A stretch of 64,000 nucleotides of DNA, from assembly GCF_037975245.1 (NCBI RefSeq), contig NC_092581.1, positions 2,152,501 through 2,216,500 of the forward strand, read 5' to 3'. Positions 26,901 to 49,439 of this stretch are shown here, in pieces. The notes under the pieces were generated by a model. That model did no database searches. It worked only from the letters and a program-made list of their open reading frames with translations, and had not been told where the DNA came from. The DNA comes from Apostichopus japonicus. Lineage: Eukaryota; Echinodermata; Holothuroidea; Aspidochirotida; Stichopodidae. Every line of letters begins with the position of its first letter. The stretch's first letter is position 1. Both the position numbers and the translations under genes were made by a program.

Positions 26901-29900
26901 ACATACTCTAAATTTAATCATGAATCATTTATAAATACTTATTTTAATAATCAGCAGTTAATGCTTGCTATATACCATAATTTCGTATGCTCCAACAGCT
27001 ACTCCCGAGGCGGCACCAGTCCCTGCAAGTCCGATGAAATGACCCGTCCCAATGTTACTGGCGAATAGCGAGGCACCAACCTGTCAAAAGACATAATATG
27101 ACGTAAACCTGTACATTAAAAATGTTTGGTTGCATTTTGGTAGTATAATACCTCTCAGTGGCGTAGGAAGTTACTTTTGAGTGGGGGGGCTGAAGACTGA
27201 TGGCCGGCCTGGGGGAGGGGTCTAAGGGGAGGGGGTGCCCCCCTTCCCTTTGGATTTTTTGCATTTCCAGGTGGCCTCAGATGCAATTTGGTGCAATATA
27301 GCACACTTCAACACCCACTCCATTTTGTAAACTAAATTTTGTATTTTCACCTGGCCTTAGATGCAATTTGGTGCTCCAAATGAGATTTTTTTCTCATTTG
27401 GAAATGAAAAAGGGTTTTTTTGACTTGCGAAGTGGGGGGGGGGGGCGGAATGATACTTCCGCCCCTCCACATTTTTCACTGGGGGGCTGGGGCCCCCCCC
27501 AGCCCCCCGGTTCCTACGCCCTTGATTATTACCTCTATCACCAAATACAGTTAAAGAAAAAAGTATAATTTTTGTTCGTAGCTTCCTTCAATTAATTTTA
27601 CAGCTTGATACTAAAACTCTTAAAATATTTATCAGACAACTTAAACATACCCTAGACAGGACTATTCGCAAAGTAATATGTGGGTAAACCTAAAAATTAT
27701 GTTGAGGCACTAACAAAAGTTTAGTCTGTCGCTGAATATTACCAGATGTTGGATATTTTATCAATGCAATTTTTTTTGGTTAAAATATCCTATAAATAGT
27801 AGCTCAGCAATTAGGTAATAAATAAATATACAAAAATCTGGTTCAATAATATCAAAACAAAAAATTAGGACATTACGAGACTTAAAATACATCTTCATAA
27901 TTTAAAGGGAATTATATACTTACAGGCCACCATAACATAGAACGACCAGCGAGGAAGTAACCTTTAGTGTTACTACGATTCGTATTGTACATGGACTAGA
28001 AATGGAATTTAAAAACAAAATTAAATCATAAACAGAAATAACATCAAGGATAGAAGACAGTAATGTTAGATTTACTTTCGTTTAAAAACTGTCATATATG
28101 TCCAGGTTGCATATACCTAATTTGACATGCTTCCATGTATTCAAGACACGTGAACTTGAACAATGTAAGTTGAATCGTTCACTCATACCAGATCCATATA
28201 GGGAGTGGAAGGGGGGGGGGGGGCGTAACAAGCAGTGTTGTCCGGGTGGCGTAGGCTGAATTACTCTTATTTTTTATGTCGCTCTACTAATAACAAGAAT
28301 GTTCATATGTATTGAAGTTAGTCCACGCGACACCATTATGTGCACGGACCTGTGTCCAAATGTACAACACACACGCACAATATACTTGTTATAAGTAGTG
28401 CAAACAATGCTATGCATTTTATTATGAACAGCGGTAGGCCTACATCATCCAATTGACTTAGTGATATCGACCTAGAAGGCAGTTACTATGGCGATTCTAC
28501 AAGCAACCCATATGCACATGTGCGCGTATCTTCATTTTGACATATTTTGACCATTTGTGATCCGTAATGTTATACCCAGTCGAACGCATACACTGCACAG
28601 ACCTTAGTGCAGCGGTGCAGTATCCACGTAGGCGGTAGGCCTTACACAATCAGTGAGTGATGGAAATATGTAAGCCATATTGTACCTTGCATGGATCTTT
28701 ATGCGGCGAAGCAGATAATATAGAATTAAACCATGTCATATGCGGGCATGTAACCCCAGAGCAAACGTTAGTGTGACTACTGACTAATACGTTACTTACT
28801 AATTTTGAGTCATACATACTCATAGGGGTGGGGGAGGGGAAGGGGTGGGTTTGGTCCATCAAGTTTTTGAAATGAGTGATGACATACGTAACAACGTAGG
28901 CATATTCCTTAGTATACCCATCTTGAATGATTCGTGCTTATAATCACCTTTGTTCATTCAACTTATATTCTGCGTTTTTTGTAATATAGTCCTACACTAC
29001 GAAACCAATTCACCCTAAGTATCAACATGCACACTACTCTTTAAATCTGTTTGCTTTGCAAACTCTGTAACACATGATGGAACGATGATTCGCACTCAAT
29101 GCCCGTCACTGGATAAATTGAATCAGTGAAATATGTATCGCCTAACCGTCGAGTTTAAGGTCAAGTTACAAATAAATATCCCGCCCGCGAGGGGCCAAAG
29201 GTAAAAAAACACTTATTTATCACTCTGTCAAGAGAAACCCACGTCAGACGTTTCTGTAGGCCGAAACAGATATAACAATTACATAGGCTATACTCGTGGA
29301 TTCTCCTACCATTCTCCTACACCGGTTCGTTACAAGATTCGACCCTTTGAACTACAGAAATTTAAACCGTCAATGTGGATTTTGGAAGTTTCGCGATGAA
29401 ATACAGATCCGCAATTATTTCCATATATTGGTGTTAACGGGAGAAAGAACGCCGGTATTTTAGATGGATAGAGCTGTACACGACAAATCCACACCTTAAA
29501 GAATCATATCTCGAGGGGACTGAGGGGGTGGGGGTGGAGAGGGGAGTAGAAGAACCCCCAGAAAAGATTGACATTTTAGTCGTAAAAATAGTGCATTCTG
29601 AGGTTACATTTTGGCTATAATTTTCTACATGCATTGCGGGTGTGTTATTAACTACTTTTATTTGCTTATAATGTGGGGTTGAAAACGGGGAAGTGTGTAC
29701 ACCCCTTGGCTCCGCACCAGCTATAATCTCATTTACTGTACAAAGAAGTCAAACACTGTAGAGTAGCCTATACACTATGTGCTTGATGCATATAAACATG
29801 TGCCGACATTTCAGAATGAACTTGAATTCAAACCATTTTGATAACTCAACAATAAAGACGTTGTGAAAACAGCATCCGAAAGTTAACCTTTTGATTAGAT

Positions 29901-30696
29901 TTAAGTTTAATGTATAATACTAGCCCCAAGGCGGCTATGTATATTTTCTCTTCGTTTTTCATTTGGTTTCGTTTTAACTTAGCGCTTACACATAATGTCT
30001 ATTGGTACTAAAACTGTCTACTGAGTTCAGAAAGGAACAATGCAAAGAAAATCATGTCGACATTTAATATTTTCGAGAAAAAAAAACAAGGTTTTCTTTA
30101 AGGTAAGCCTATGTGAATTTGAAGACTTTGGGAATTCCGATTTTCTTTTGGAGGGGAGGCAGTGGCGGAGCTAGGGGTATTGGTCAGGAGGGGCGAGAAT
30201 GGTCTGTAGGGGCGCTTTCGACACTATCTAAGCGGAGCGCCACCACTGGTTGGCGCGTAGGGTACAGAAAATTTAGAAAGTAAAGATACTCCCTAGATCG
30301 CCGGAAATGACCCTTTCCGGGCCTGGCTAATTTGCAAAAAAACAAAGAATAAATAGGTGTCATCGCCAAATTACACCAACAAAATGTGACAAATGTCAAT
30401 AAGTAGATGAGAGCGCAATAAAAAAGTCATTAATCTAGAATAAGTAAAAAGTGGTAAAGAGCTGAAAAGGGCGCCAGCAGTCCATTTGAGTCCGTAAGGG
30501 GGGGGGGGGCATCCGCCCCCTGACTGTATGGACGCTCCACCACTGAGGGGAGGGATGGGGGTGGGGGAGAAGAAGTGGTTGGGATAGGGAGTGGGAACGC
30601 TCCACTGATTCTTACCCATAATCCAACTAGAACGACGACAACGAAGTACAGAATAATGACGACAATGTCGAATGAAGTCAGACCGTCGTACGCCAT
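14735..30696 (-). CDS. SLC5-family sodium/glucose cotransporter (SGLT-like), 15 coding exons, complete
   Basis: Plasma-membrane Na+-coupled sugar symporter of the SLC5 (SSS) family. Coding exons in transcript order: 30616-30696, 27924-27995, 26976-27080, 25930-25989, 25432-25536, 24825-24930, 23562-23642, 20513-20712, 19884-20019, 19380-19487, 17807-17957, 17421-17589, 16780-16998, 15407-15554, 14735-14922. All junctions are GT-AG and phases close to 1929 nt, giving 642 aa, a normal SGLT length. Family hallmarks are [13 protein letters not shown] (39-51), [19 protein letters not shown] (59-77), IYTDTLQT (183-190), [11 protein letters not shown] (264-274), ELMPSGLRGLML (347-358), [10 protein letters not shown] (366-375), and a C-terminal TM segment preceded by [10 protein letters not shown]. 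The order and spacing match vertebrate SGLT1/2/4 over the whole length. The subfamily member and the exact substrate cannot be assigned. The family is certain; individual exon edges rest on consensus and phase. Confidence 0.93.
15407..15554 (-). CDS. SLC5 gene, coding exon 14 (aa 532-581), cytoplasmic linker
   Basis: 148 nt, phase 0 to 1. Low-conservation hydrophilic linker rich in Gly, Ser, Asp and Glu ([20 protein letters not shown]). Supported by perfect phase closure between exons 13 and 15 and clean splice sites (tttag / gtgagt), not by conserved residues. Confidence 0.82.
16497..16744 (+). mobile_element. tRNA-derived SINE, copy 1 (SLC5 intron 13)
   Basis: Pol III A box-like TAGCCTAGTGGTTAACGC and B box-like CCGGTTGGATTCC in a tRNA-like head, then a body matching 59443-59600 and a (CATA)n tail. 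ATGTT flanks it. The B box has one change from the consensus. It is antisense to the gene and ends about 35 nt from the exon 13 donor. Confidence 0.82.
16780..16998 (-). CDS. SLC5 gene, coding exon 13 (aa 459-531)
   Basis: 219 nt, phase 0-0. [20 protein letters not shown], an acidic loop with a Cys, then [16 protein letters not shown] and [11 protein letters not shown], all in SGLT order. A SINE ends about 35 nt beyond the donor. Confidence 0.92.
17421..17589 (-). CDS. SLC5 gene, coding exon 12 (aa 403-458)
   Basis: 169 nt, phase 2 to 0. Two TM segments flank [21 protein letters not shown]432 matches the sugar-binding Q457 of human SGLT1. The position equivalent to T460 is Gln here. Donor gtaagaac. 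Confidence 0.92.
17807..17957 (-). CDS. SLC5 gene, coding exon 11 (aa 353-402)
   Basis: 151 nt, phase 1 to 2. [20 protein letters not shown] then [14 protein letters not shown]367 and S368 correspond to the Na2-site serines S392/S393 of human SGLT1. Ends KELMIVGR, the conserved loop before the next TM. Confidence 0.93.
18833..19201 (+). mobile_element. TTAA-flanked MITE, copy C (SLC5 intron 10)
   Basis: 369 bp with TTAA at both ends: TTAAAGGGCGTGAAGACTCG on the left, CTTCAATGCCTTTAA on the right. The cleanest copy for judging the target site. Confidence 0.82.
19380..19487 (-). CDS. SLC5 gene, coding exon 10 (aa 317-352)
   Basis: 108 nt, phase 1-1. Encodes the extracellular cysteine loop (five Cys within about 25 residues, ending [17 protein letters not shown]), as in SGLT1-type transporters with their disulfide-bonded loop. 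Donor gtaagg. Confidence 0.92.
19884..20019 (-). CDS. SLC5 gene, coding exon 9 (aa 271-316)
   Basis: 136 nt, phase 0 to 1. [18 protein letters not shown] is the SGLT signature after TM7, followed by a TM segment containing [18 protein letters not shown]296 sits at the position of human SGLT1 K321. Confidence 0.93.
20310..20462. repeat. (TGGA)n tetranucleotide microsatellite
   Basis: About 150 bp of GATG/TGGA units, the last ones varied to GATCGATG. In SLC5 intron 8, 50 bp from the exon 8 donor. Confidence 0.96.
20513..20712 (-). CDS. SLC5 gene, coding exon 8 (aa 205-270)
   Basis: 200 nt, phase 1 to 0. Carries the large extracellular loop ([20 protein letters not shown], then [20 protein letters not shown]) and ends in WYWCTDQ. 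Y265 and W266 match the sugar-site Y290/W291 of human SGLT1. Acceptor has a long T tract followed by gtag. Confidence 0.93.
21040..22970. mobile_element. hAT-like element, 1.93 kb, with 8-bp target-site duplication (SLC5 intron 7)
   Basis: Ends CAGTGGCGGAGAAA and CTCCGCCACTG are inverted. GTTAGTAT occurs exactly at 21032-21039 and 22971-22978, an 8-bp hAT-type duplication. No transposase ORF remains. It contains another complete insertion at 21618-22174 and two copies of a GGCGCTCCGCTTAGATA module. Confidence 0.85.
21618..22174. mobile_element. Nested hAT-like element, 557 bp
   Basis: Inverted ends CATGGGCGCAGATC and GATCTGCGCCCATG. Flanks CTCCAAAC and CTCAAAAC agree at seven of eight bases. 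It contains CGCGTCCCCACCA near both ends, so the inverted region is longer than the core 14 bp. Confidence 0.75.
22990..23096 (+). repeat. Interspersed repeat X, copy 2 (SLC5 intron 7)
   Basis: Shares ACACGAAAACCAAACAACC and CATCGAGACTGTGACTGCGT with copy 1 at 2229-2331. Confidence 0.5.
23562..23642 (-). CDS. SLC5 gene, coding exon 7 (aa 178-204)
   Basis: 81 nt, phase 1-1. Encodes [21 protein letters not shown]186 corresponds to the conserved Asp (D204 in human SGLT1). Donor gtaagt. Confidence 0.92.
24154..24490. repeat. Minisatellite, about 91-94 bp unit, 3.6 copies (SLC5 intron 6)
   Basis: GTCGGACAATTAAGAAGTAA recurs at 24154, 24245, 24337 and 24431. Units are filled with GTATGAGTATGAGAT variants. 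Confidence 0.85.
24825..24930 (-). CDS. SLC5 gene, coding exon 6 (aa 142-177)
   Basis: 106 nt, entering phase 0 and leaving phase 1. Encodes [15 protein letters not shown] through TAIYTITG, a paired TM segment of the SGLT core. Donor gtgacg is non-canonical after GT but the protein alignment leaves no other choice. Confidence 0.88.
25432..25536 (-). CDS. SLC5 gene, coding exon 5 (aa 107-141)
   Basis: 105 nt, phase 0-0. Starts [18 protein letters not shown], the conserved SGLT cytoplasmic loop, and ends in the TM segment [11 protein letters not shown]. Donor gtgagt. Confidence 0.92.
25565..25790. repeat. Tandem repeat, about 93 bp, 2.5 copies (SLC5 intron 4)
   Basis: TTTATGTACCAGGGG and GTGTGGTAAATGGAACCCTG recur with a roughly 93-bp period. 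Confidence 0.8.
25930..25989 (-). CDS. SLC5 gene, coding exon 4 (aa 87-106)
   Basis: 60 nt, phase 0-0. Encodes [20 protein letters not shown], a membrane segment matching SGLT TM3 (LGWLFVPIYI in human SGLT1). Acceptor ttacag, donor gtaagc. Confidence 0.9.
26246..26593. mobile_element. hAT-like miniature element, 348 bp (SLC5 intron 3)
   Basis: Ends CAGGGTTATAGCCA and CTAGCTATAACCCTG are inverted and GTCGTCAG flanks both sides exactly (26238-26245, 26594-26601). The interior has GCCGGCCGGC palindromes and a GCTTCGCTCGCTACGCTC block. Confidence 0.85.
26976..27080 (-). CDS. SLC5 gene, coding exon 3 (aa 52-86)
   Basis: 105 nt, phase 0-0. Encodes [19 protein letters not shown] and ends GAYEIM. 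N60, H65 and E84 line up with the human SGLT1 sugar-site residues N78, H83 and E102 (numbering from memory). Donor gtatat is weaker than its neighbours. Confidence 0.9.
27157..27523 (-). mobile_element. GGCGTAGGAA-family element, copy 2 (in SLC5 intron 2)
   Basis: Reverse-oriented copy of the 1429-1806 element: begins CAGTGGCGTAGGAA and ends GTTCCTACGCCCTTG. The interior (TTTGGTGCTCCAAATGAG, CTCATTTGGAAATG) matches closely. TACCTCT flanks both sides, allowing for a few extra bases on the right. Confidence 0.75.
27924..27995 (-). CDS. SLC5 gene, coding exon 2 (aa 28-51)
   Basis: 72 nt, phase 0-0. Encodes the loop after TM1 and the family motif [13 protein letters not shown]. Acceptor ctag, donor gtaagtat. 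Confidence 0.9.
30160..30545. mobile_element. hAT-like miniature element, 386 bp (SLC5 intron 1)
   Basis: Ends CAGTGGCGGAGC and GCTCCACCACTG are inverted with one mismatch. AGGGGAGG flanks both sides exactly (30152-30159, 30546-30553). It carries the GGCGCTCCGCTTAGATAG module in reverse and ends 70 bp from the exon 1 donor. Confidence 0.83.
30616..30696 (-). CDS. SLC5 gene, coding exon 1 (aa 1-27)
   Basis: Starts [10 protein letters not shown] and runs into the first hydrophobic segment ending VVVVLVGLW. The donor is gtaagaat, phase 0. A good acceptor (tttctgtttag) lies 13 nt upstream of the ATG at 30710-30711, so the exon probably extends to 30709 and an untranslated exon precedes it. There is no in-frame ATG nearer the TM segment, which decides the start. 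Confidence 0.88.
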
Positions 30697-31221
30697 CTTG
30701 GATTTAGTCCTAAACAGAAAACACAAGAAGAATGTTAAGCTCATCAAACATAATTATTCTCACACAAAGTTGCGTGACTATGTGCGGACATGTATTACAA
30801 AAAGGCCGATCTTATATCAACATACATGGCATGTTAAGAACTTAATGTATAGGCCTATATCCTATTATAAAAGCGAGCCAACGGCGTGTTCGCTTCCAAT
30901 TTTACTACAAAATTTACAATGGAAGTGTTGGCTTGTCGGTGAGGTGGCACCTTGCTGACTTTAAATACTATTAGTACGGAACAAATGGCATTTCCAAGTA
31001 CTGATTGATACGCAAATGTAGGTTAACCTTTTCATATAAACTTCAGGTGCTGAAGTCAATGCTTAAGTTAAACACAATATTAAGTACAAATGCATACGTA
31101 GCCTAGCAGGGACCTAAACCAATTGGCGTCTTTCATGAAAAGTTCCGTTTCAACTTAGTTGGAAAACAAAGAACGAAGAAAATACGAATATTCCACATCA
31201 AAAAGCTACGAAGACACTTAC

Positions 31222-31262
31222 CCACTTGACTCAAACGCAGATCAGCAAAGGAATTTTCGATG
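31222..31262 (-). other. Proposed untranslated first exon of the SLC5 gene
   Basis: Reading on the minus strand, a strong donor (gtaagtg at 31215-31221) lies about 70 nt downstream of a TATA box, and the coding exon 1 acceptor at 30710-30711 needs an upstream donor. A short ATG-free leader exon from about 31262 to 31222 would fit. The start is estimated from the TATA distance. This is inference only. Confidence 0.4.
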
Positions 31263-31288
31263 TGACTGAGGTTCAAGGCACCACACGG

Positions 31289-31296
31289 TTTATATA
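31289..31296 (-). promoter_or_regulatory. Candidate TATA box for the SLC5 gene
   Basis: TATATAAA on the minus strand, in unique-looking sequence rather than in a microsatellite, 68 nt upstream of a good splice donor and 0.6 kb upstream of the start codon. Its placement suits a core promoter with initiation near 31262. Confidence 0.4.
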
Positions 31297-32017
31297 TGCG
31301 ATACACCCCTTTATCGAAGTGTCCAAAAAGCAACTTGTAAATAAAAGCCCAGTATAGTTGTCACTTACTGCACAGGAGAACTAAAAACCCCGGCTCTAAA
31401 AACCTCTCTTGATTTGCTCCAACGAAATAACGGTGAATTGAATCCTAACAAATTGCTTTGAGAAATCTTTTAGAATTTGTCCGATCAAATTTGACAGTTT
31501 TTCCTTACTCCTCAGGGTCTTGTTATTATCATACAGAGAGTTAGTTGCAGAATCTGGAATTCCGTTCGTTTCATAATTACGATCACTGGATAAGATGTTA
31601 ACCCCCGCGGAAGTTTTGTGTGTTCCAATGCAAACTGTGGGTCAAAGTTGTATCCAGGGGCGGCAATAGTGGTCATACGCAACCGGTATATGTATACTAT
31701 TATTAAAGGCAACTGTACAGTAGAGAATGGAGAATCACTGGAATGACAACACATGTTATTTGTACGTAATGATTTTATCGCTGTTTAACGTAAGGATAAC
31801 CGAACCATAAAACCCCTTTTTATGACAACCGTCTACAATCGATTATAAACGAGCTTTAAGAACAGTGTGGTCTGCATACAAATGATGCTTATCTGTAACG
31901 GTGATGAGATTGATCTGTGCAGTGTATGTCGGTGTATAAGGTTTTTTTTTTCCTGTGTTGATATAGTAGTTTGATACATGCATTGTTTAGATCAGGCCTA
32001 CAGAAGTTGGAACAGAA

Positions 32018-32380
32018 TTAAAGGGTGTGAAGACTCGCGCACAAAGAAACGTCTAATGCCGGTAATCTGACCTAGTTTCGAATGAGAAGTAACAGAAGTG
32101 TAAGACACCACCATCGATCCCAGAAAATACACACACAGCTTGCTACCGTCGGTAATTTGACACTAGTGTACAGTCAGTACATACAGCTGCGGTCAATACT
32201 CACAGCACAGTGTATAAACGATACAGCGATGGACATTTCAGGTCCAGCTAAAGATAACAAGGTATCACGTTTCATTACTGTTTGCATTTTGTAGCGACAC
32301 GAACAAAACTCAATTGCAACAGAAAGTTAACTTTTTCAGATGGCCGCACGCGGTTTGGGGCGAGTCTTCAATGCCTCTAA
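32018..32380 (+). mobile_element. TTAA-flanked MITE, copy D (upstream of the SLC5 gene)
   Basis: 363 bp: TTAAAGGGTGTGAAGACTCG on the left, CTTCAATGCCTCTAA on the right (one base changed from TTAA). Confidence 0.82.
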
Positions 32381-32627
32381 GTGTTCATATGCCTCACCCC
32401 AGTAAAAAGGAAACATGATGCTGTAGATATATCCAGGTTTTCAAAAATATTCATCTTTAAATTCCTCGGATTTTCTGGTGTGTTTAACTTATTTAAGAAA
32501 AAAAGAATATAAGCAAATTTTATAGATAAACATTATCTAGACATAGGCAATTATTATTATGGAAATGTCTCTTGACCTGATGAAACTTGATAATAAATTA
32601 ATGTTCCGTAAAAATAGGCTATTTGAG

Positions 32628-32679
<52 letters not shown>

Positions 32680-35600
32680 CACTTAATATATTTATATAAT
32701 CTATATAACATTTATGCTTCGCATACCTCTCCTATGCATTTTTAATGTGATCTCAGTTACCATTCGTGTATAGTTTTCATGGTGAGTGTAAATATCATAG
32801 ACCCGATTCTTGGATGCAAAGTAGGTCTACGATAATAACCCAACTTGCTGCATATGATATAAACATGTTGTTAGTCCATGAATCATTACTAAATTTTGAC
32901 ATTGCTTTTTTGATAATTAAGTTTGTTGTTGGTTTATTTGTATACGTGTTGCCTTGTTGACGCAATAAATCAACAATAAATTGTCCTCATGCGTTGATGA
33001 GCTGTCCACACACTGCCCGACTGAAGTAAACAGCAAAAAAAAAAAAAAGGACGCAACGCGGTTATCGTCGGAACTTTTCATGAGTTGTCATGATCCACAT
33101 AGTTGCATATAACTCGACTATCTTCGGAACTTTTCGTCAGTCAAGATCCGTATACAGTAGTTGCATATAACTCGACTATCTTCGGAACTTTTCGTCAGTC
33201 AAGATTCGTATACTGTAGTTGCATATAACTCGACTATCTTCGGAACTTTTCGTCAGTCAAGATCCCTATACAGTAGTTGCATATAACTCGACTATCTTCG
33301 GAACTTTTCGCCAGTCAAGATCCGTATTCAGTAGTTGCATCGCAACTCGGATTTCGTCCGACCTTTTCGTGAGTTGTCACGATCCACATAGTTGCATGTA
33401 ACTTGACTATCGTCGGAACTTTTCGACAGTCAAGATCCGTCGTATACTGTTGTTGCATCGCAACTCGGCTATCGTCGGACCATTTCGTGAGTTGTCAAGA
33501 AACAACTAGTCAAACAACTGACTGACATACACTAACAGGACGGTTCATGTTAACAACCAAAGCTTGTTTATGCCTCATAGAATATTATTTCTCCATAGTG
33601 TTTTTGGTCTTACAATATTATTTCTCCGTGATTGATCGCATATTTTGAACTTCGCGGTTATAGTATAGAACCGCCGTACGCTGCACGACTGTTACCGAAT
33701 GCCATTCGGAAAAATGAGACATTATGAATTTTCCGACGGAAGCCGACGCGGCTTAAAAATATTGATCTTCTGTAGACATTTTTATCATCTAAAAATACTG
33801 ATGAAACATTTAATGATAATTATTGGATATCATCTCTCCCCTAACATGGGCCATCCCTCCCCAAGTCAACATCAACGACCTCTCCCCCCATCCCTCCCCA
33901 TTCCCCTTCCAATTTACAATCAAGGTATAAAATAGAAATAAACATACATGAAACTCATTCAGTAGTTTCTTTTTCACCCAAATCACTTTATTTGATCATA
34001 TCTACTTGATTTCGTATTACAATATTTCCATAAAATAAAATGCATACATTCTATATGAATACTATTTTTGCTTCTTTCTAAAAAGAATATATATATATAT
34101 ATATTGCAAGTTTAATAAAACTCTATCTACTGAAAGACGCACTCTTAGAAAGTGTTTGTAATATTTATTTCACTCGAATAACGTTTATTTAAGTATCACT
34201 TAAGTATATGAAATACTTGTCGTAAGGTAACTTTCTTAAGAAGGCAACATTGGGTGCAGTGAGATGTATCTACTCTGTTTGGATTACAAAAAAAAGTCCC
34301 TGAGTTGGATTGAGAGGTTGGCAAGTAGTTAAGTACACTTTAATATATAAAATACTATTTTTCATGTAACTTTCTGAATCATGTATCTACTATGTCTGGA
34401 TAACAACCCCCCCAAGACTGACAAAGATTGACTTTAGGAAAGGCTATAGGCAGATAAATCCATAATTTCAGATGATTTTCGATCTACTAAAGACAATAAA
34501 TGAAGAGAAACGAATGAATTAGACATGATTATGTAACAATGGTTAAATATAAAGCTATGATGATTGAAGGGGACACAAACTCAACCATCACCTTCAGCAC
34601 TAAAAGTGTTTAATTGTGGATGAAAAAAAATATGAAACTTAAAAAGAGAACGTAAAATTTCGATGTAAAATATTGCTACGCATATGGAAAAAAAAAATGA
34701 AAAAACCCATCTCATTTCTAAGGACGATACTATTAGTATAATGGATCAAAATAAATATAAATAAAATAAATATTAACAAACAGAGAAATTGAGATGATAT
34801 TTGTATACATCTACCACACAAGTCATAGTTTAGGGCCAACATTTCAATCCCAGTTCCTCGTCCTGTAAATATTTCTTTCAAGGGTTTCCCCTGTCAAACA
34901 TGAGGAACAAACATATTGGTTTGCAGTTGATAGCTTTAAGCAAATAATTTGTAGGCCTATGGCCGGCGTCCATCTTCGGCTGCAAACAAATTTCTAACGG
35001 TTTCCTCTCAAGTCTGAATTTTCTTCAAACAAGTTCACATCAACTTTTGAATACTTCTCAAACGAATACCACTTTTGAATACTACATTTGCATAAAGACC
35101 AAATCAAACAAAAAGCAACAAAAAGGAAACAAAAACAAACAAAAATCAAATACTTTGTAAATTGATTACTTGCGAGCCTTTACTTGCAGTTCATAATGAA
35201 GGATGAAAAACATCATTACAGATATAAATTTCTGAAGAATTCTATTTCTGCACGATTCTGAATACTTATTATACTGTATGTTTGGAATACTCTAATATTT
35301 AAAGAAAGTGAAATGGTATGGAGTGCTCCTTTAATATTTAATGCCTGTCAAATGTATGGAATGCTAACTTTATATATTTAAAGATTGTCAAGTGTATGGA
35401 ATTCTCCATTAACACAGTTTGATGACCCCAGTATGGTGTGATTGTTTAACCTAATTATTTCATGAACTTTAATATTTTGTCCAAACATTTCTTTTCACTT
35501 AGCGTCTTATGACCAACAGAGTACCGAACAATGAATCCAGAATCATTTGTCCACGATTACATTCATTAAACCATATTATTTATAGATGACCTGCAGTTGT

Positions 35601-35911
35601 TTACTAACAGCATTTTGGGGCCCTGAGTGAGATTTAAGTACTTCTGCACAAGCAAGGAGACGGCTGTAAGTTTTGAAGTTATACATTAATGCATTCAATA
35701 GAGAAAATCATCACATTTTTGTTATTTTCGATGATTAACAAATCCACTCGAAAGAAAATTATATCAAAGAACATTTTCAGACAAAATTAAAAGAAAAACG
35801 ATAAGAATCAACAATAAAGAAGAAAAAACACAAACCAAAGAAAAATTGTAGCCAAAGCAGAAATTCAAATCGGACAAGTGCACTGAATGGAAACTGGAAG
35901 AAAAAAAAATG
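32381..35911. other. Intergenic region between the SLC5 promoter side and the 3' end of the NACHT gene
   Basis: Contains an (AT)n tract at 32630-32679 and the 58-bp minisatellite at 33060-33505. The rest is AT-rich with no coding signal. The NACHT gene's 3' untranslated region should occupy its right end (35.4-36.0 kb). Confidence 0.5.
33060..33505. repeat. 58-bp minisatellite, 7-8 copies
   Basis: Unit contains GTTGCATATAACTCGACTAT and CGGAACTTTTCGTCAGTCAA. Central copies are nearly identical, outer copies diverge (GTGAGTTGTC variant). Confidence 0.9.
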
Positions 35912-36041
35912 AAATACCGGTCTAATCTTGGATGGTTCTGCAGCAGACTGTAAGCCCTCCCATATTGTATGAAATGCCGGTCTAATCTTGGATGGTTCTG
36001 CAGCAGACTGTAAGCCCTCCCATATTGTATGAAATGCCAAT

Positions 36042-48655
<12,614 letters not shown>

Positions 48656-49439
48656 GTGGATGACAAATTGTATACTTTCTTCTGTATGAATCCACCTCTG
48701 ATAAGATCAGTGAATTTTTTATGGTAGTGCAGTTTTCTAAAGTATGGAAGAAGAAAATCCGAAACAAAAGTGCACGATATATTGCTCAGGCAGTAACATT
48801 TATTAATAAGTAGGCCTAAAGACGGAGACTTGTGGGTTACAAATGTGACTTCTGAATCACTGCCAAGGAAGGCATCAAACACTATATCCTTCCCAACTTT
48901 GAAAGTATTTTATAACAATAATGTGATTGTAGGGAATCCATCCAAACTGAAGGGGAAAAAAACATGTTTTAGGCCGTCATGATGGGAATGATTTTGTATT
49001 TATAATAGAGTGAATTGTACAGCATTATGGAATTCTGATTTACCTGTTGGGCGGTACTTTTATTTAGTGTCTTTAAACAGCATGGACCAATAAGAATAAG
49101 CTTACTGTACTCTATGTTCCTGATAGTATCGTTAGTAAATAAAATTCACTGTGTCTGTGATTTCGGCACTGACAACTCCTACTTGCCTGATGTTTTTAAG
49201 TTATCGAGAATAGCAAAGCCATAGAGGCACAACTGCAGAATACTGTGGACAGCTCTTAGAGTTTCAACCGATCATAAGTCGCAGCCAGCTGTACTGTTGT
49301 ACATATATACCACATGACCACTGAGCCAGCGTATCCACCCAGGAACTTGAACTTGCCTACACTAGCCTACTGCACTTAATTCCCACCTATGCACAACGAC
49401 CACCAGGCCACACAAGCACCTCCTTTTATGCACTTTTTG

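Noticed and set aside
33060-33505. CRISPR-like regular repeats
   Set aside because: Units are contiguous with no unique spacers, and this is a eukaryotic genome; it is a minisatellite.
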